Shown here: positions 12,822-22,942 of the stretch, one piece after another
How positions within the stretch are numbered: position 1 is the stretch's first letter
How the letters are laid out: every line of letters begins with the position of its first letter
Assembly (NCBI RefSeq): GCF_013426205.1
Contig: NC_089426.1
Location: forward strand, 1,550,001 to 1,614,000
DNA: 64,000 nucleotides
Origin: Metarhizium brunneum
Taxonomy: Eukaryota; Ascomycota; Sordariomycetes; Hypocreales; Clavicipitaceae
Direction: 5' to 3'
Program-made: the position numbers and the translations under genes
The notes under the pieces: model-generated
Seen by the model: the letters and a program-made list of their open reading frames with translations, nothing else
Database searches by the model: none
What the model was told of the DNA's origin: nothing

Positions 12822-13913
12822 CTAAGAATACGCCTTGACCATGTTCAGCAAGGCTTCATCAACTTCGTTGGGATTGGTGGCATTCAAGTAATGACCACCG
12901 CCCTCAACAAAAGTCAACGTCGCCTCTGGCGCACTCGTAAACAGCTTAATATGCTCCTTGGGCACAACATCACCAAACACCGGATCCTTGGCACCCTACG
13001 CGTCACTCGGCGTCAGCGGACAAACACAAAGATCCAAAGATCTGAGATGAATGATTGAAACATACCTGGAGCCAGTGGACGGGACACTTGACATCTCGCA
13101 ACCGGAAGAGCAAGCCATCTCTCTCCAGCAGACACACCAAGGCCATGCGCAACTTCCTGCGCCCCTCATCCCCAGAGTAGACCTTCTTCAGAGTTTCGTC
13201 CCAGAACGACAAGATCTCTGGCGGAACAGTTCCCGAGAAGCCCAGCTGGGCAACCATGCCACGCCACACCTCATCCACGACAAAGTCAGGAGTAGGCGTG
13301 GCGCTGCACCAGCTATCATAGAAGGGAAGAAGCTGGCTCTGGGGGTCCCAGCAGCCCTTCTCTCGGGAAGCAGCTGATTCGGAGTCCATGGAAGTGCCGA
13401 GGGGAAGCAGCCCAAGGATCTAGGAATGGTTCAACTTGATTGTCACATCTTGGCTGCATGTTGTGATTTTCTTTCGTTTTGGGAATCAGGAATGAAACGC
13501 TGGCAAAGGAATAAAGCGGACCTTGGACGTGGGGAGACAAAACATACCCTGTCTGGAGCCAGGAGGGCCATGCGAACGACCACCCATCCGCCCTGGCTTG
13601 TTCCGACGGCGAAAGCCTTGTTGACTTTGAGCGCATCCATGATCTGGAGGGCCATGGTGGCCGTGTCCCAGTATGTGAAGTGCTCCGAGGCAGAGCGTGT
13701 GGCGCCATGGCCGAGGGGCTCAATGGCAAGCAGGTTGACGGCATCCGTCAGCGTCGTGTTCTCAAACTGGACATTGTAAAGCGAGGACGTGGTGCACATG
13801 GAGTTGATGAGCACAACGGTCGGCTTGGTGGCATCGATGGCTCCGTCGGAGAGTCGATATCCAGCGTCGATGCCCCCGAGATGTGGGACCTTGATGGTTG
13901 TGGTTGCCGCCAT
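12822..13913 (-). CDS. Alpha/beta-hydrolase fold protein
   Basis: Three exons (13913-13548, 13419-13066, 12995-12822) give 297 aa. The alpha/beta-hydrolase core is clear: the oxyanion strand TVVLINSMC at about 32-40, the nucleophile elbow GTSQGG with Ser106, a likely acid in GAKDPV after the second intron, and GGGHYLN with the catalytic His. The family includes esterases, epoxide hydrolases and haloperoxidase-like enzymes, and the substrate cannot be told from sequence. I chose ATG 13913 (MAATTTIKVPHL) over an in-frame ATG 42 bp upstream because the upstream extension is poorly conserved in style. No signal peptide, so probably cytosolic. Introns are GT-AG with good branch sites. Confidence 0.85.
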
Positions 13914-15160
13914 GGCGATGCAGGAAATGTGACGGAGGAGAAAGAAAAAAGACAAGAGGTTTCGTTGGGCAGGGCTTCGTTCTTAATGATGCTAACTGCC
14001 GCCCTGTGAAACCAGCACCTCTTTACCGAATCCGGCGACCTCGGCATGCATCCCTGATGCTATACATACATGACAGAAAACGTGGCCAGGCCTGGCGACT
14101 TTATCTAACGGCTAAGCATCTCGTGGCTTGTTGGCCGATCCACCATCTATTGAATAAGATTTATCGAAGCCCGTGGCGGTTGCAGGGTCTCTTACAGGGT
14201 CTGAAGTTCTGAACCAAGGCAGGCTTCGGACCACATTTCCTGTCTTGTACAACGTTGTACGGAGTACGTCGACGTACATATTGTGGTGTGGCAGGCAGGC
14301 ACATCATCAACCCTGCACAGTGCCAAGTGCGTTCTTTTCTTGGACGGACGTGGTTGCCACCAGATGAAGGGGGTGGTGCCTCATAACTCGACAGGCTCTG
14401 GAGGCAAGCCATGACTAGTGCTGCTGCCGTCACTCCACTTGTTGCGCCAATGTGATATTACGACTAGTATTTCTCTCTCATTGATCCTAATCACGGGAGC
14501 GGACGGCACGCACCGCTAGCGGCACTGGACAAGAAATCAATTGGGTTTGGTCGTTTTCAAGTTGGCAGCTAACTGCCGGCGCAGGTGGCTGCATCTTTGC
14601 AACCAAAGTGTGCCATAGCCGGGGGATTATACATATTACTGCCATGCGGGACTTGTAACTACTACCTTGGACAACTGGGCAGGCAGACAAGATATCAGCA
14701 TAGACTTGAGTTGGCTGGGCCGAATCCTGGCATATGTATGTCACCAAAAGCGGATACAACTCCCATCCTGCCACGAACAAGCTGTCCATCACGCTTGGCC
14801 CGCTATCCCGACTTGGGCAGACAAAAATGATGTGTCAAGCCTCCAAATATGGGTCTCCCGAGCTTCCATGGTGGTGATAGGTGACGACGATCCCATGGCC
14901 GCCAGGGACCAAAAGTGCTCTAGTCAGTCGCTCAGGGGAGGGCCGGGACGAATCCAGGTGCCGGTTGACAGGCAGAAATATGTATTGTCCCTACGGAGTA
15001 CAACGAGGAGTTTTGGGAAGGGGAAGGGATGGAAAACGGCAATGTGGTTCTTAACATAAAGCTGGGGCTATATTACCAGACAGTTTCATTTGTTCCGTCA
15101 AGTGTTGCATTCTCAGGATAACATCACATTCTGGTGTTGGTTACCCTTGGATGGCAACTG
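13914..15160. other. Divergent intergenic region, hydrolase / rhodopsin-domain gene
   Basis: Promoter region of both flanking genes. No gene recognised. Contains the GTACGGAGTACGT motif at 14257-14269 and CTACGGAGTAC at 14991-15001. Confidence 0.55.
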
Positions 15161-16582
15161 ATGGCATCTGACAACTCCCAGTCCAAGCTGCCTGGGCTCC
15201 CGGGCTATGATGCACACAATTTGCAGCCGTGGACTGTGCAAGTCGTTGTTGCAGTGACAGTCCTGGCGCTGGCGGCCGTCGGACTGCGTCTTCTCAGTCG
15301 TCACATCAAACACCAGCAACTATGGCTGGATGACAAGATGATCATGTTCTCCATGGTGAGCCCGCAAACAACGTTCTGGCCGAGGCATTTCATTGCCAAA
15401 CATGTACGGCTAACTTTCACATCGAACCCCTCCTTCAGGGCTGGAACCTGGTTGTTGTAGGCTTCATCTTTGCCATGTATTCGTCCGGGATGGGCCTGCA
15501 TGCCGACAAGGTCGACCCGGCCGACATCGTCATGATGGCCAAGTGGTTGGTCGTGGCCGAGGTTCTCTATGCGTGGAATCTAGGCTGGACCAAGATGAGC
15601 TTGTTGCTCATGTACTATCGCATCTTCCGCCTGCCGTACTTCAAGAAGATGGCCTGGGTCGTCGGGGCCTTTGTCTGGGCCTGGGTCATTTGCATCACCT
15701 TCTTATTCATCTTCATCTGCGTACCGGTTCAGAAGTTGTGGTATCCGCAGATTCCCGGAAGATGCATAAACCAAGTCGGCACCTGGATATCCAACGCCGC
15801 CTCCACCATCTTCACCGACCTCGTCATCCTGCTGATGCCCATTCCCCAGATATGGAAGCTCCAGCTGCGGAAAACCGAGAAAATCGGTCTCACACTCGCC
15901 TTCAGCCTTGGTTTCTTGTAAGCCCCCCCTGACTTCACCACTTCTCCGCCACGCTCTGTTAAGATGGTGTTACCATTCTGACATGATTTGTCCATTTCGC
16001 AGTGTCGTATTTGCGTCGGCCTACCGCACAAGCGTCCTCTTCACGTACACGGCCAAGGACCCGACATACACACTCGCCCCCACGGTGGGATGGACAGCCA
16101 TTGAAATGTCGGCCGGCATCGTGTCGGCATGCCTGCCTACCCTTCTCCCCATTGCGCTTTGCTGCGCGCGAGCGTTCGGCTTCACACGAACCGCGAGTGT
16201 GCCCAGTAGGGAGACCAACGCTCCGCCGACATTTGGTGGTTCCGGCGGCAACAAGACCAAGTTGAAGAGCGGACTGAATACGTTGACCAACTTTAGCACC
16301 CGGGACGGCGATGACGATGGTCACCAAGGCGAGGAGAGCCCCTTTTGCCGCCTGCCGGACAACGCGGAATCGGAAAGCGTCATCTCGCACGCCGTGGACT
16401 CGAGAAGCGAAACCCCAGAGGCAGCGTTGGAGCCGAGCCTCCGCCCAGACATGAAGAAGGGGTATGGGCATTCTGTGAAAAGTTACACGGCAAAGGGCGG
16501 CGGAAGCCACGATGACGATATCCCATTACAGGGGATCCGGGTGCAGAGAGACTTTACGAGCTCAACATCGCGGAGACACTAA
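15161..16582 (+). CDS. Fungal rhodopsin-domain integral membrane protein
   Basis: Three exons (15161-15355, 15439-15917, 16003-16582) give 417 aa. The sequence has the layout of the large fungal family of rhodopsin-like/Pth11-related membrane proteins: first helix from about residue 24, the WLDD motif after it, several further helices (for example WVVGAFVWAWVICITFLFIFIC), the RKTEKIGLTLAFSLGF segment typical of the family, and a long hydrophilic C-terminal tail from about 280 that is rich in Ser, Asp and Gly. Some relatives act as GPCR-like surface sensors; no ligand can be named here. The start is the ATG at 15161; upstream in-frame codons lack an ATG. Introns are GT-AG. Confidence 0.85.
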
Positions 16583-17189
16583 TTTTGCTTTGAAAGGAGT
16601 GTTGATGGCCGGGAGTATGCAAATCGGGCCAGGTTTAGCTCGGCTGTATTTCTATTGTTCCGAACGATAACCCTGGCTTGATGAGTCTCATGGTGGCCGT
16701 TATTTGTATTTCAAGATGTACAATATATAGCAACCAAGTATTAAGCAGAAGGGATAATCGGCTGCCACGCACTATATCATGATATATGGTAGTATGCTCA
16801 TGTATATTAGTCTGTAGTCGAATCGATCTCAAGACTATAATAAGAAGCCATCATTAACAAACCCGGTGCAGAGCTATCGCGCTCAATATTATACTATATT
16901 ACAGTATATCCATATATACCTCTTGGTGGGCAAATTCCGCCAGACTATACCACCATTGAAGTAGAAACGTACATCTACGCCCTAATTACAAACTAGCTCC
17001 CCGTACTTGCCAAATTTTCATCTCCGTCTTCCAGATCCATCACCAACAGCCGCACCTACTCGTCTTTCTTCCCATTCAACTCAAGCCGCACCACGACCCA
17101 ACTAGGCACCTCTGCGATACAGCTCCCAGAAGCTCTTCATATGATTAACCTGACCGACAGTAAACTCCAGCACACAAACACTACACCCA
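16583..17189. other. AT-rich spacer
   Basis: Noticeably richer in A and T than its surroundings, with TATA-type runs around 16720-16920. No gene seen. It separates ordinary genes from the accessory stretch that begins at 17.2 kb. Confidence 0.5.
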
Positions 17190-17832
17190 TCAGCCGCGCG
17201 CCCATCCGTCGCTGTCGAAGGCGTCAGAGCCCCGGGGCGCCCACTGGGGGAGCGTGCAGCAGCCCAGGACGCCGAAGCGTCCTATGGGCTGCTTGGATAA
17301 GTACAGGTTGAGGTCGTGGTAGCGGCCCTTGCGGAGGGCCTTCTTCATCGCTTCTTCCTCGACGCCGCTGGACCAGGTGGCGTTGATGGTGTGGTCGAGG
17401 GACTCGAGGACGAACCTGATGCCGCTGCTCGCGAAGCCCTTGTTCAGGGCGTCCATCTGGTCGTGGATGGCTTCTCGCCACGGGTGGCGACGAGGGCATT
17501 AGTTTCTTGGACTTGGGTGAATCGCGAGACGGCGGAGGGCGTGTTTGTATTCGATTGTCCAGACTCTAGAGAGAGGCACTTACTGAGGCGTAGCCGCTGT
17601 CTGCCGTGTTGTTTGCCGCAACGATGTGGACGTGGGTGCCAATGACGATTTCCGCTGCGGCGAGCTCGCCTTGAGAGGTGAGGGAGTATTCTGCGGCGCG
17701 TAGCTTGCTGGATGTGTCTAGGAACTGCTTGCTGGGCAGGGCGTTGCCACATGCGAACTCAACGGGCTCACTGGTGGGAAGAGTCGCGAGAGCGAGTGCG
17801 GCCAGACTGGCCAGGATGGCGGATGTGAGCAT
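17190..17832 (-). pseudogene. Truncated M43-type metalloprotease (pseudogene)
   Basis: Relative of the intact metalloprotease at 20053-21085. The first exon (17832-17584) is intact, with a signal peptide (MLTSAILASLAALALA) and the conserved propeptide-like part ending at a GTAAGT donor in the same place as in the relative. The second part (MDALNKGFASSGIRFVLESL to SDAFDSDGW) aligns with the relative up to the DGC that precedes the catalytic region, then meets a stop. The HExxHxxGxxH zinc site and the whole C-terminal half are missing. The only nearby AG acceptors are out of phase with the first exon; the base triplet where the relative has AG before its second exon is CGA here. Best read as a dead copy; an unusual short product cannot be excluded. 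Confidence 0.75.
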
Positions 17833-20052
17833 GGTCGACTTGAGCAGAGTCGGGGGTCTTGGTACCACGGCGCTGTACAGTGATTTACTGCGGGTTTGTA
17901 AGGTCAGTAGCAGGATGTCCTTGTATATCTTGTATGCAATGACATTCTCTAGTATACTTGGTGTATTATAGAATAGATGGTGATGGCATACCTTGCCTGG
18001 TTAAATCCTGTTTCTGGCTGTCCTTGATCAGTATATAGGAGGCAAAAGAGGCTATCGAATAAAGTATACTAGATACGACTTGGCAAAGTGAGAAAGCATT
18101 TGTGGTAGACATATCTCGAACTCTTTATATCTTTTTGCACACGCCAACACTCAGAATTCTCTTCGGGATATCCCGTATACACGCAGGAATTCGTTGTAAT
18201 TAGCGACTTGTCTTTAGCAACACAGCCACCGTGCCTCGTTTATAAGCCAAGACTCTTGAGGAAGATGATGCCAAACTCCCAGTCAACCCACTGCGCCGTG
18301 CTCTCTGACAATTGCCCAAGTACCGGGTACGAGACGCAAAAGCTATCTCCAATATCCTTCGATTTATCGTACAGGCCCCAAAGAAGGAGGCCAGCCCCTG
18401 CCAGACAGGGATTTCATCTTCAGTTTACGCACTGCTTTCTTCAATGGACGCAAATCTTCATGACCATCTCTCAAGCACCAGGCGGCGGTGGGAACGGATC
18501 TGTTGGAAGTCCATGCATATCCCCCCTATTCTTGTTCGTTTTGTGACCGGGACGGAGAACCAGGTGTCGCGATAGCTATTAGGTTAGACCAATGAATCAT
18601 GGGGCCAAAGAATCCAGAAAAAGCGGCCTCAGCCGAATATTTCCATGTGCCAACTTCCAAGTGTACTTTGGTTGTTGAGTCCTGACTCTAGGACGCCCCG
18701 TGTCGGCAGAGCCTTGCCGCCCAACTCGTCTAACGGAAATGCTGTCGAGACACCACTGTCAGTCCGAGGAAACCAAATACCGTGCCAAGAAAACGCACAA
18801 CCGTTGAAAAGTGACAGGTCACAGAGTCTGCAAATTTTCCGGGGTGAAGATTCGATGCCCGTTTCTCCAGACTCGACACGGGCCGGAGTTGGCCCTCCGG
18901 CTGCGCCAGTCAGTCATTGTACAACTTTAATTCACGTACAATCCATCGAAACATGATGGGAAACTCCACAGGCAATTTCCGTCCCGTCATTAAGAGTTGC
19001 CGGTTGACGTTGAGCAGAGGAGCTTGTCCGCGATAAGTCGGCATGCTTTAGACACTACTCTGCAAACGGCACAAGAAACTTTTGACGTACATCTGTATAA
19101 ACAACCTATACAATTCGACTGGCCTTTAGCGTTCCGCCCGATAGAGAGGTTGGCCTGAGCTTACAGATAATGGAGGTCATGCCCGGCATTGGGTCTCGAA
19201 AGTTGACGAGTCGACCAACACAGCCAACGCGTCGGACGCACTTATCCGCCACACCTTTCCAGAATAAAGTGCGTTGCTGGCTTCCAACAGGCACTGTGCA
19301 TGAACCCTTCGTTCTGCCGAGATTTGCTGTAGATGACGAGTTGAGCAACGTCTTACTTTACTCGGTGCGTTTGTCAGAGCCGTGTTTCTGGAAAAAGTTG
19401 TCTCTCTAGTACTCCGTAAACGCCGTTGATATCATCTGTTTTGACAAGATGGTGTCTTGCCAAATGCCACAATGTATCTGTAGAGCGCCGGGAAGGCCTC
19501 ACCGGCACCTGGGGTACGTTCTCGATGGCAACTCCATGTCCTGACCTGGTTCGACGTCCATATGGACGAGTCTGCTACAGTCATAGTGGCTGGCTCGAAA
19601 AAGAAGGAAAGAATCTAGTCAAGTTTCATTCATAACAACCGCCACAGGGTGAAGATCAAGGACTGGCGGCAATTTGCTTCGATGCTTGCTACCTGCGTAC
19701 CACGAGCTATGCCTTTACATCTCGTATGCGTTCCCAGGCAACATCAATGGACTGGACAGCCAGCTCAAACATCTCGTCAGACTTTGCGATTCAACACCAA
19801 ACCTCTTATTCACGCTACGCCACGCTATTTCTGCCACACCATGCCCGTTTCGCCAGTCTTCGCCGCCCCGATGCACCGTCCGCTTCCACTCACGCCTCAA
19901 CTCCAATTCCGCCATCAGCCAGGCAACTAGGGGGATATATACAGAGGAAGCCAAAAAGTCATCCAACCCGACCACCAGGTACCTGGCGACCGCGCGCCAT
20001 GCTACACTACAACATACCATCACAACACCACAGTATATCAGCGTATACACAT
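17833..20052. other. Long gene-poor spacer between the two metalloprotease copies
   Basis: About 2.2 kb with no recognisable gene. AT-rich near 17900-18190, then of average composition. Open frames on the plus strand at 18.2-18.6 and 19.6-20.1 kb are short and not protein-like. One GTACTCCGTA motif at 19409-19418. Confidence 0.5.
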
Positions 20053-21085
20053 TCAATTAATTGACGCGGTTGACCACCCAGCACTGGAGTCACGGTACCT
20101 CCACAGACTGACCATGCGGCTGATCTGGCCTGGAGTGAACTCGGTATAGCAGCGGCTACTCATACATTAGCACAACTCTCAATGTCAAGGAGTCGCAAAA
20201 TGGGAAGCCTAGGAACAACTTACTCCTGTCTGTAGCTCATGTAGTTGTGCAAGGGGTCCGAACCAGGCAGCGACGGGCAGGTATCAATGTTGGAGTTGGC
20301 GGGACACTGATAGTCGGACGCAGTGCGAGGTGCGACGTGGGCAGGCGTGTCGTCAACCTGGTCGCCGCCAGAGGAAGCCTCGCAGCCGCCCTGAAACGTG
20401 TGGAACAAGCCAAACCAGTGGCCGACCTCGTGCACCGTGACCTTTCCTAGGTTGTTGCTGCCAAGGCTGCCCCCGGGCATGCTGCCGAACTGCATGACGC
20501 AGCCGTCTCTGATGAAGCTGTCGGATCCCGGGCGGGCGCCCTGCACGGGGAAGTAGCAGTAGCCTCCGATGCTGGCGCTGCCCTGGGGCGCGTTGAGGTA
20601 GTAGAGGTTCAGGTCCTTGTAGGAGCCCTTGCGCAGCTCCCTCTTCATTGCGACCTCGCTTCTGTCGTTGGCCCAGGCGGCGTTGACGGTCCTGTCAACG
20701 CCCTTGAGGGTGACGGAGAAGCCGGTGCCGGACAGGCCCTGGTTAAGCACGTCAATCTGCCTTCGGACAATGTCGTCCTATGTGTACGAAGAACACGGCC
20801 TGTTAGTTTCGTGTTGGCCAAGCCGTCGTTGGTGCTACTTACAGACACATTCCCTCCTTGCGGGGTCCCATCCGAGGATATAATGTGGATGTAGGTGTCT
20901 ACAACAACATTGGCTTGGGCGACGAGGCCTTGTGTGCGAAGTTCCTGCTCCTGGAGACGGAACTCCTTGACGGCGTCGACGAGCCCCTCGCTCGGCGGTG
21001 GTGTACCGCACACGTCAAGGGGTTTGTCGACGGCGAGCGCCGTGGTCAGCGCAACAAGGCTTGAGATTGCAAGACTGTGAAGCAT
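20053..21085 (-). CDS. Secreted M43 (pappalysin/cytophagalysin-type) zinc metalloprotease
   Basis: Three exons (21085-20843, 20777-20224, 20158-20053) give 300 aa. A signal peptide (LAISSLVALTTALA) precedes a short pro-region. The catalytic site is HEVGHWFGLFH, the HExxHxxGxxH of metzincins, with His197, Glu198, His201 and His207, and a Met-turn follows in NYMSYR. The C-terminus YTEFTPGQISRM is typical of the fungal extracellular metalloprotease group (MEP1-like in M43). Such enzymes are secreted endopeptidases, often expanded in fungi that feed on animals. Introns are GT-AG; the last exon was found by extending beyond MSYRQ through a GTAAGT donor. A broken relative lies 2.2 kb downstream on the same strand, so the locus looks like an old tandem duplication. 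Confidence 0.92.
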
Positions 21086-22012
21086 GTTGTGTAGTTTGGC
21101 TACCCGTGATGGCGGAATAGCTGTGAAAGATGGCTTTAGATACGGAGCAATGAATCCTAGCAGATGGAGCAAGCTAGCAGCTTTGAAGCGAGAGTGTCGG
21201 ACTGTTGAGTTGGGGGTTGATTTATTCTCGAGAGGTTGCGATATCTAGCCCTTTTATCTTATTGATCGAGGCACTGAGATAATGACTTGCCATGAAAGGC
21301 AACTCAACCTTCTATCCACATCTTCCGGATGAATTGACATATTAGGAAGATCCAAGACATCGTCAACTGGGAGCTGCCTCGAGAGCTCCATGCCGACTGC
21401 AACAGAGAAACGGGTTCCCTCATGGCCTAGAATCGTGGGCGTTGGATAATATAGTCTATGGCAGGATATATCTGCCCCAGCAACAAGTATACACTGGTAT
21501 ACTGTAGCACAGCGCATCATAGAGCGTGATAAACCAGGTACCTCGACTGGCTAGATATCTTTTGCCTCCCACTGTACTTGAACATTCGGATCTACTACCG
21601 CCAAGAATCAACTGCCAATTGTGGACGTAGCAACATCCTATGCCAAACCGGCGACCTTCCCGAAGTGGAAAGTCAACGAGTCTTAGTTTTGTACATAGTA
21701 GGCCCCGGGGATACGAGCCAAATCAAGCAGAATCACCCCGGCACTTGGCAATTTAAGCTTATAAGGCAATGTTGACACCCGTAAACCAATGGACGAGATT
21801 GCTGCCACCTCCTGCATTGGGAAGCATGGTTTGATTGTTTGGTTCGCGGGTGTCCACCCCCGTGATTTTTCGTAGATCTGTGCCATATTTAGCCACCCTC
21901 CCGTGATTGTGCTTGTCAAGTCGCCAAGAGATTTTAAACGCTCCAGCAGGAACCGGGATATCCAACGCCAAAGGGGCAGGGCTGGCTAGGGGGGAAAGGC
22001 GCCGGCTAAAGC
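21086..22012. other. Spacer upstream of the metalloprotease
   Basis: Promoter side of the metalloprotease gene and 3' side of the YwbE-type gene. No gene or RNA recognised. Confidence 0.5.
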
Positions 22013-22621
22013 TCAGCTCAAGTGCTCGCGGTCGATGTGATGAGTGACGGCGGCTTCGTCCCCCGCAAACGAATCACAAATCGGGCAGTTGACGGCCACG
22101 TAGCTTACCACGGCATCTGGACCGTGGTTCGTATCTGGAGCAGCGTGATTATCCGACGGTAAAGGGGGCAGGAAATCTGCCAGGCTCCTGGGCGGAGGCT
22201 CAGAAGGGAAGTCGTCGTCGTTTCGGACATCTGTATACCGGTGGGTGAAACGCGACGGCGCATGGGGTCTGGAGGAGTTCTCAGAAACCTCAGGGACTGC
22301 TTCTGAAGCAGTGCCCATGCGCTGAACTCGTCCGACTTGGCCGTTTCTCAGGCGCACTTTGATGCCGCGTGGGTGGTTGCCTCGAGTGAGGAGCTGGCTG
22401 ACCACGCCGGCGGTTTCCTTGCCAGTGGGTTGGTCTTCTTTCAGTATGATGAAGACGGAGGCTCCTGGGATGACTTGCTGGACGGTAGGGACGGTGCCCG
22501 CCGCCTGTTGGGGCGTGGCGGGTGAGCCTCGCGACGAGCCTCGCGATGGAGGACCAGGGCCGGGTGCATTTTGTTCGTCCTGGCGCGGCGGACGCGGTTG
22601 GCGATTTCTGGGCCTGTTCAT
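22013..22621 (-). CDS. YwbE/DUF2196 domain protein with C-terminal zinc finger
   Basis: Single exon, 202 aa from ATG 22621. Residues of the middle part (VFIILKEDQPTGKETAGVV, then GIKVRLRNGQVGRVQRM) match the small YwbE/DUF2196 domain, known from bacteria and also found in fungi; its function is unknown. The C-terminus has CPIC followed by HHIDREH, a CCHH arrangement like a UBZ or C2H2 finger, suggesting binding to ubiquitin or nucleic acid. The N-terminal quarter is rich in Pro, Arg and Gly. An upstream in-frame ATG at 22780 would add 53 residues and start exactly beside the telomere-like repeat; I prefer the internal start (MNRPRNRQPRPPRQ). Domain call good, role unknown. Confidence 0.8.
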   Translation of the reverse strand: MNRPRNRQPRPPRQDEQNAPGPGPPSRGSSRGSPATPQQAAGTVPTVQQVIPGASVFIILKEDQPTGKETAGVVSQLLTRGNHPRGIKVRLRNGQVGRVQRMGTASEAVPEVSENSSRPHAPSRFTHRYTDVRNDDDFPSEPPPRSLADFLPPLPSDNHAAPDTNHGPDAVVSYVAVNCPICDSFAGDEAAVTHHIDREHLS

Positions 22622-22936
22622 AGCAGACCACAGGAGACGGTTATCCGGATGATTAAGTCCTGCCACTGGAGAATGTTGGTAGAGGGTGTGTAGCTTGGTA
22701 AGTCGACGGCGTGGACAATTGAAGCTGTCCCAACTAAAAGCTTTGGCTAGCTGAACACCCAGCTCCATTCTTCTCCACATCCTAACCCTAACCCTAACCC
22801 ATTGGTTGCCTGGCGTGTCACAAGTGTAGATGCACCAGGGTTATCTTGATTAACAACAGAATTCGCATGATGAACTATGGGGCCACAATGGACACTGTAG
22901 TTGCATGTATTAATTTAATAAGTTGGATGTATTAAT
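22622..22936. other. Upstream region of the YwbE-type gene
   Basis: Holds a telomere-like repeat and a pair of 16-bp direct repeats (listed separately). No gene. Confidence 0.5.
22781..22800. repeat. Interstitial telomere-like repeat
   Basis: Just over three perfect CCCTAA units in a row, the telomere repeat of most filamentous ascomycetes. It lies 160 bp upstream of the YwbE-type start and just beyond the decayed transporter. It could be a telobox promoter element or a scar of end-joining or telomerase repair. Confidence 0.9.
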
Positions 22937-22942
22937 TTAATA
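22905..22942. repeat. Pair of 16-bp direct repeats
   Basis: ATGTATTAATTTAATA occurs at 22905-22920 and again at 22927-22942, separated by 6 bp. The pair sits at the end of the decayed MFS gene. Could be a small tandem duplication. Confidence 0.85.

Noticed and set aside
17833..18190. Repeat-induced point mutation as the cause of decay near 17-18 kb
   Set aside because: The spacer is AT-rich, but the metalloprotease remnant itself is GC-rich and lacks runs of C-to-T stops.
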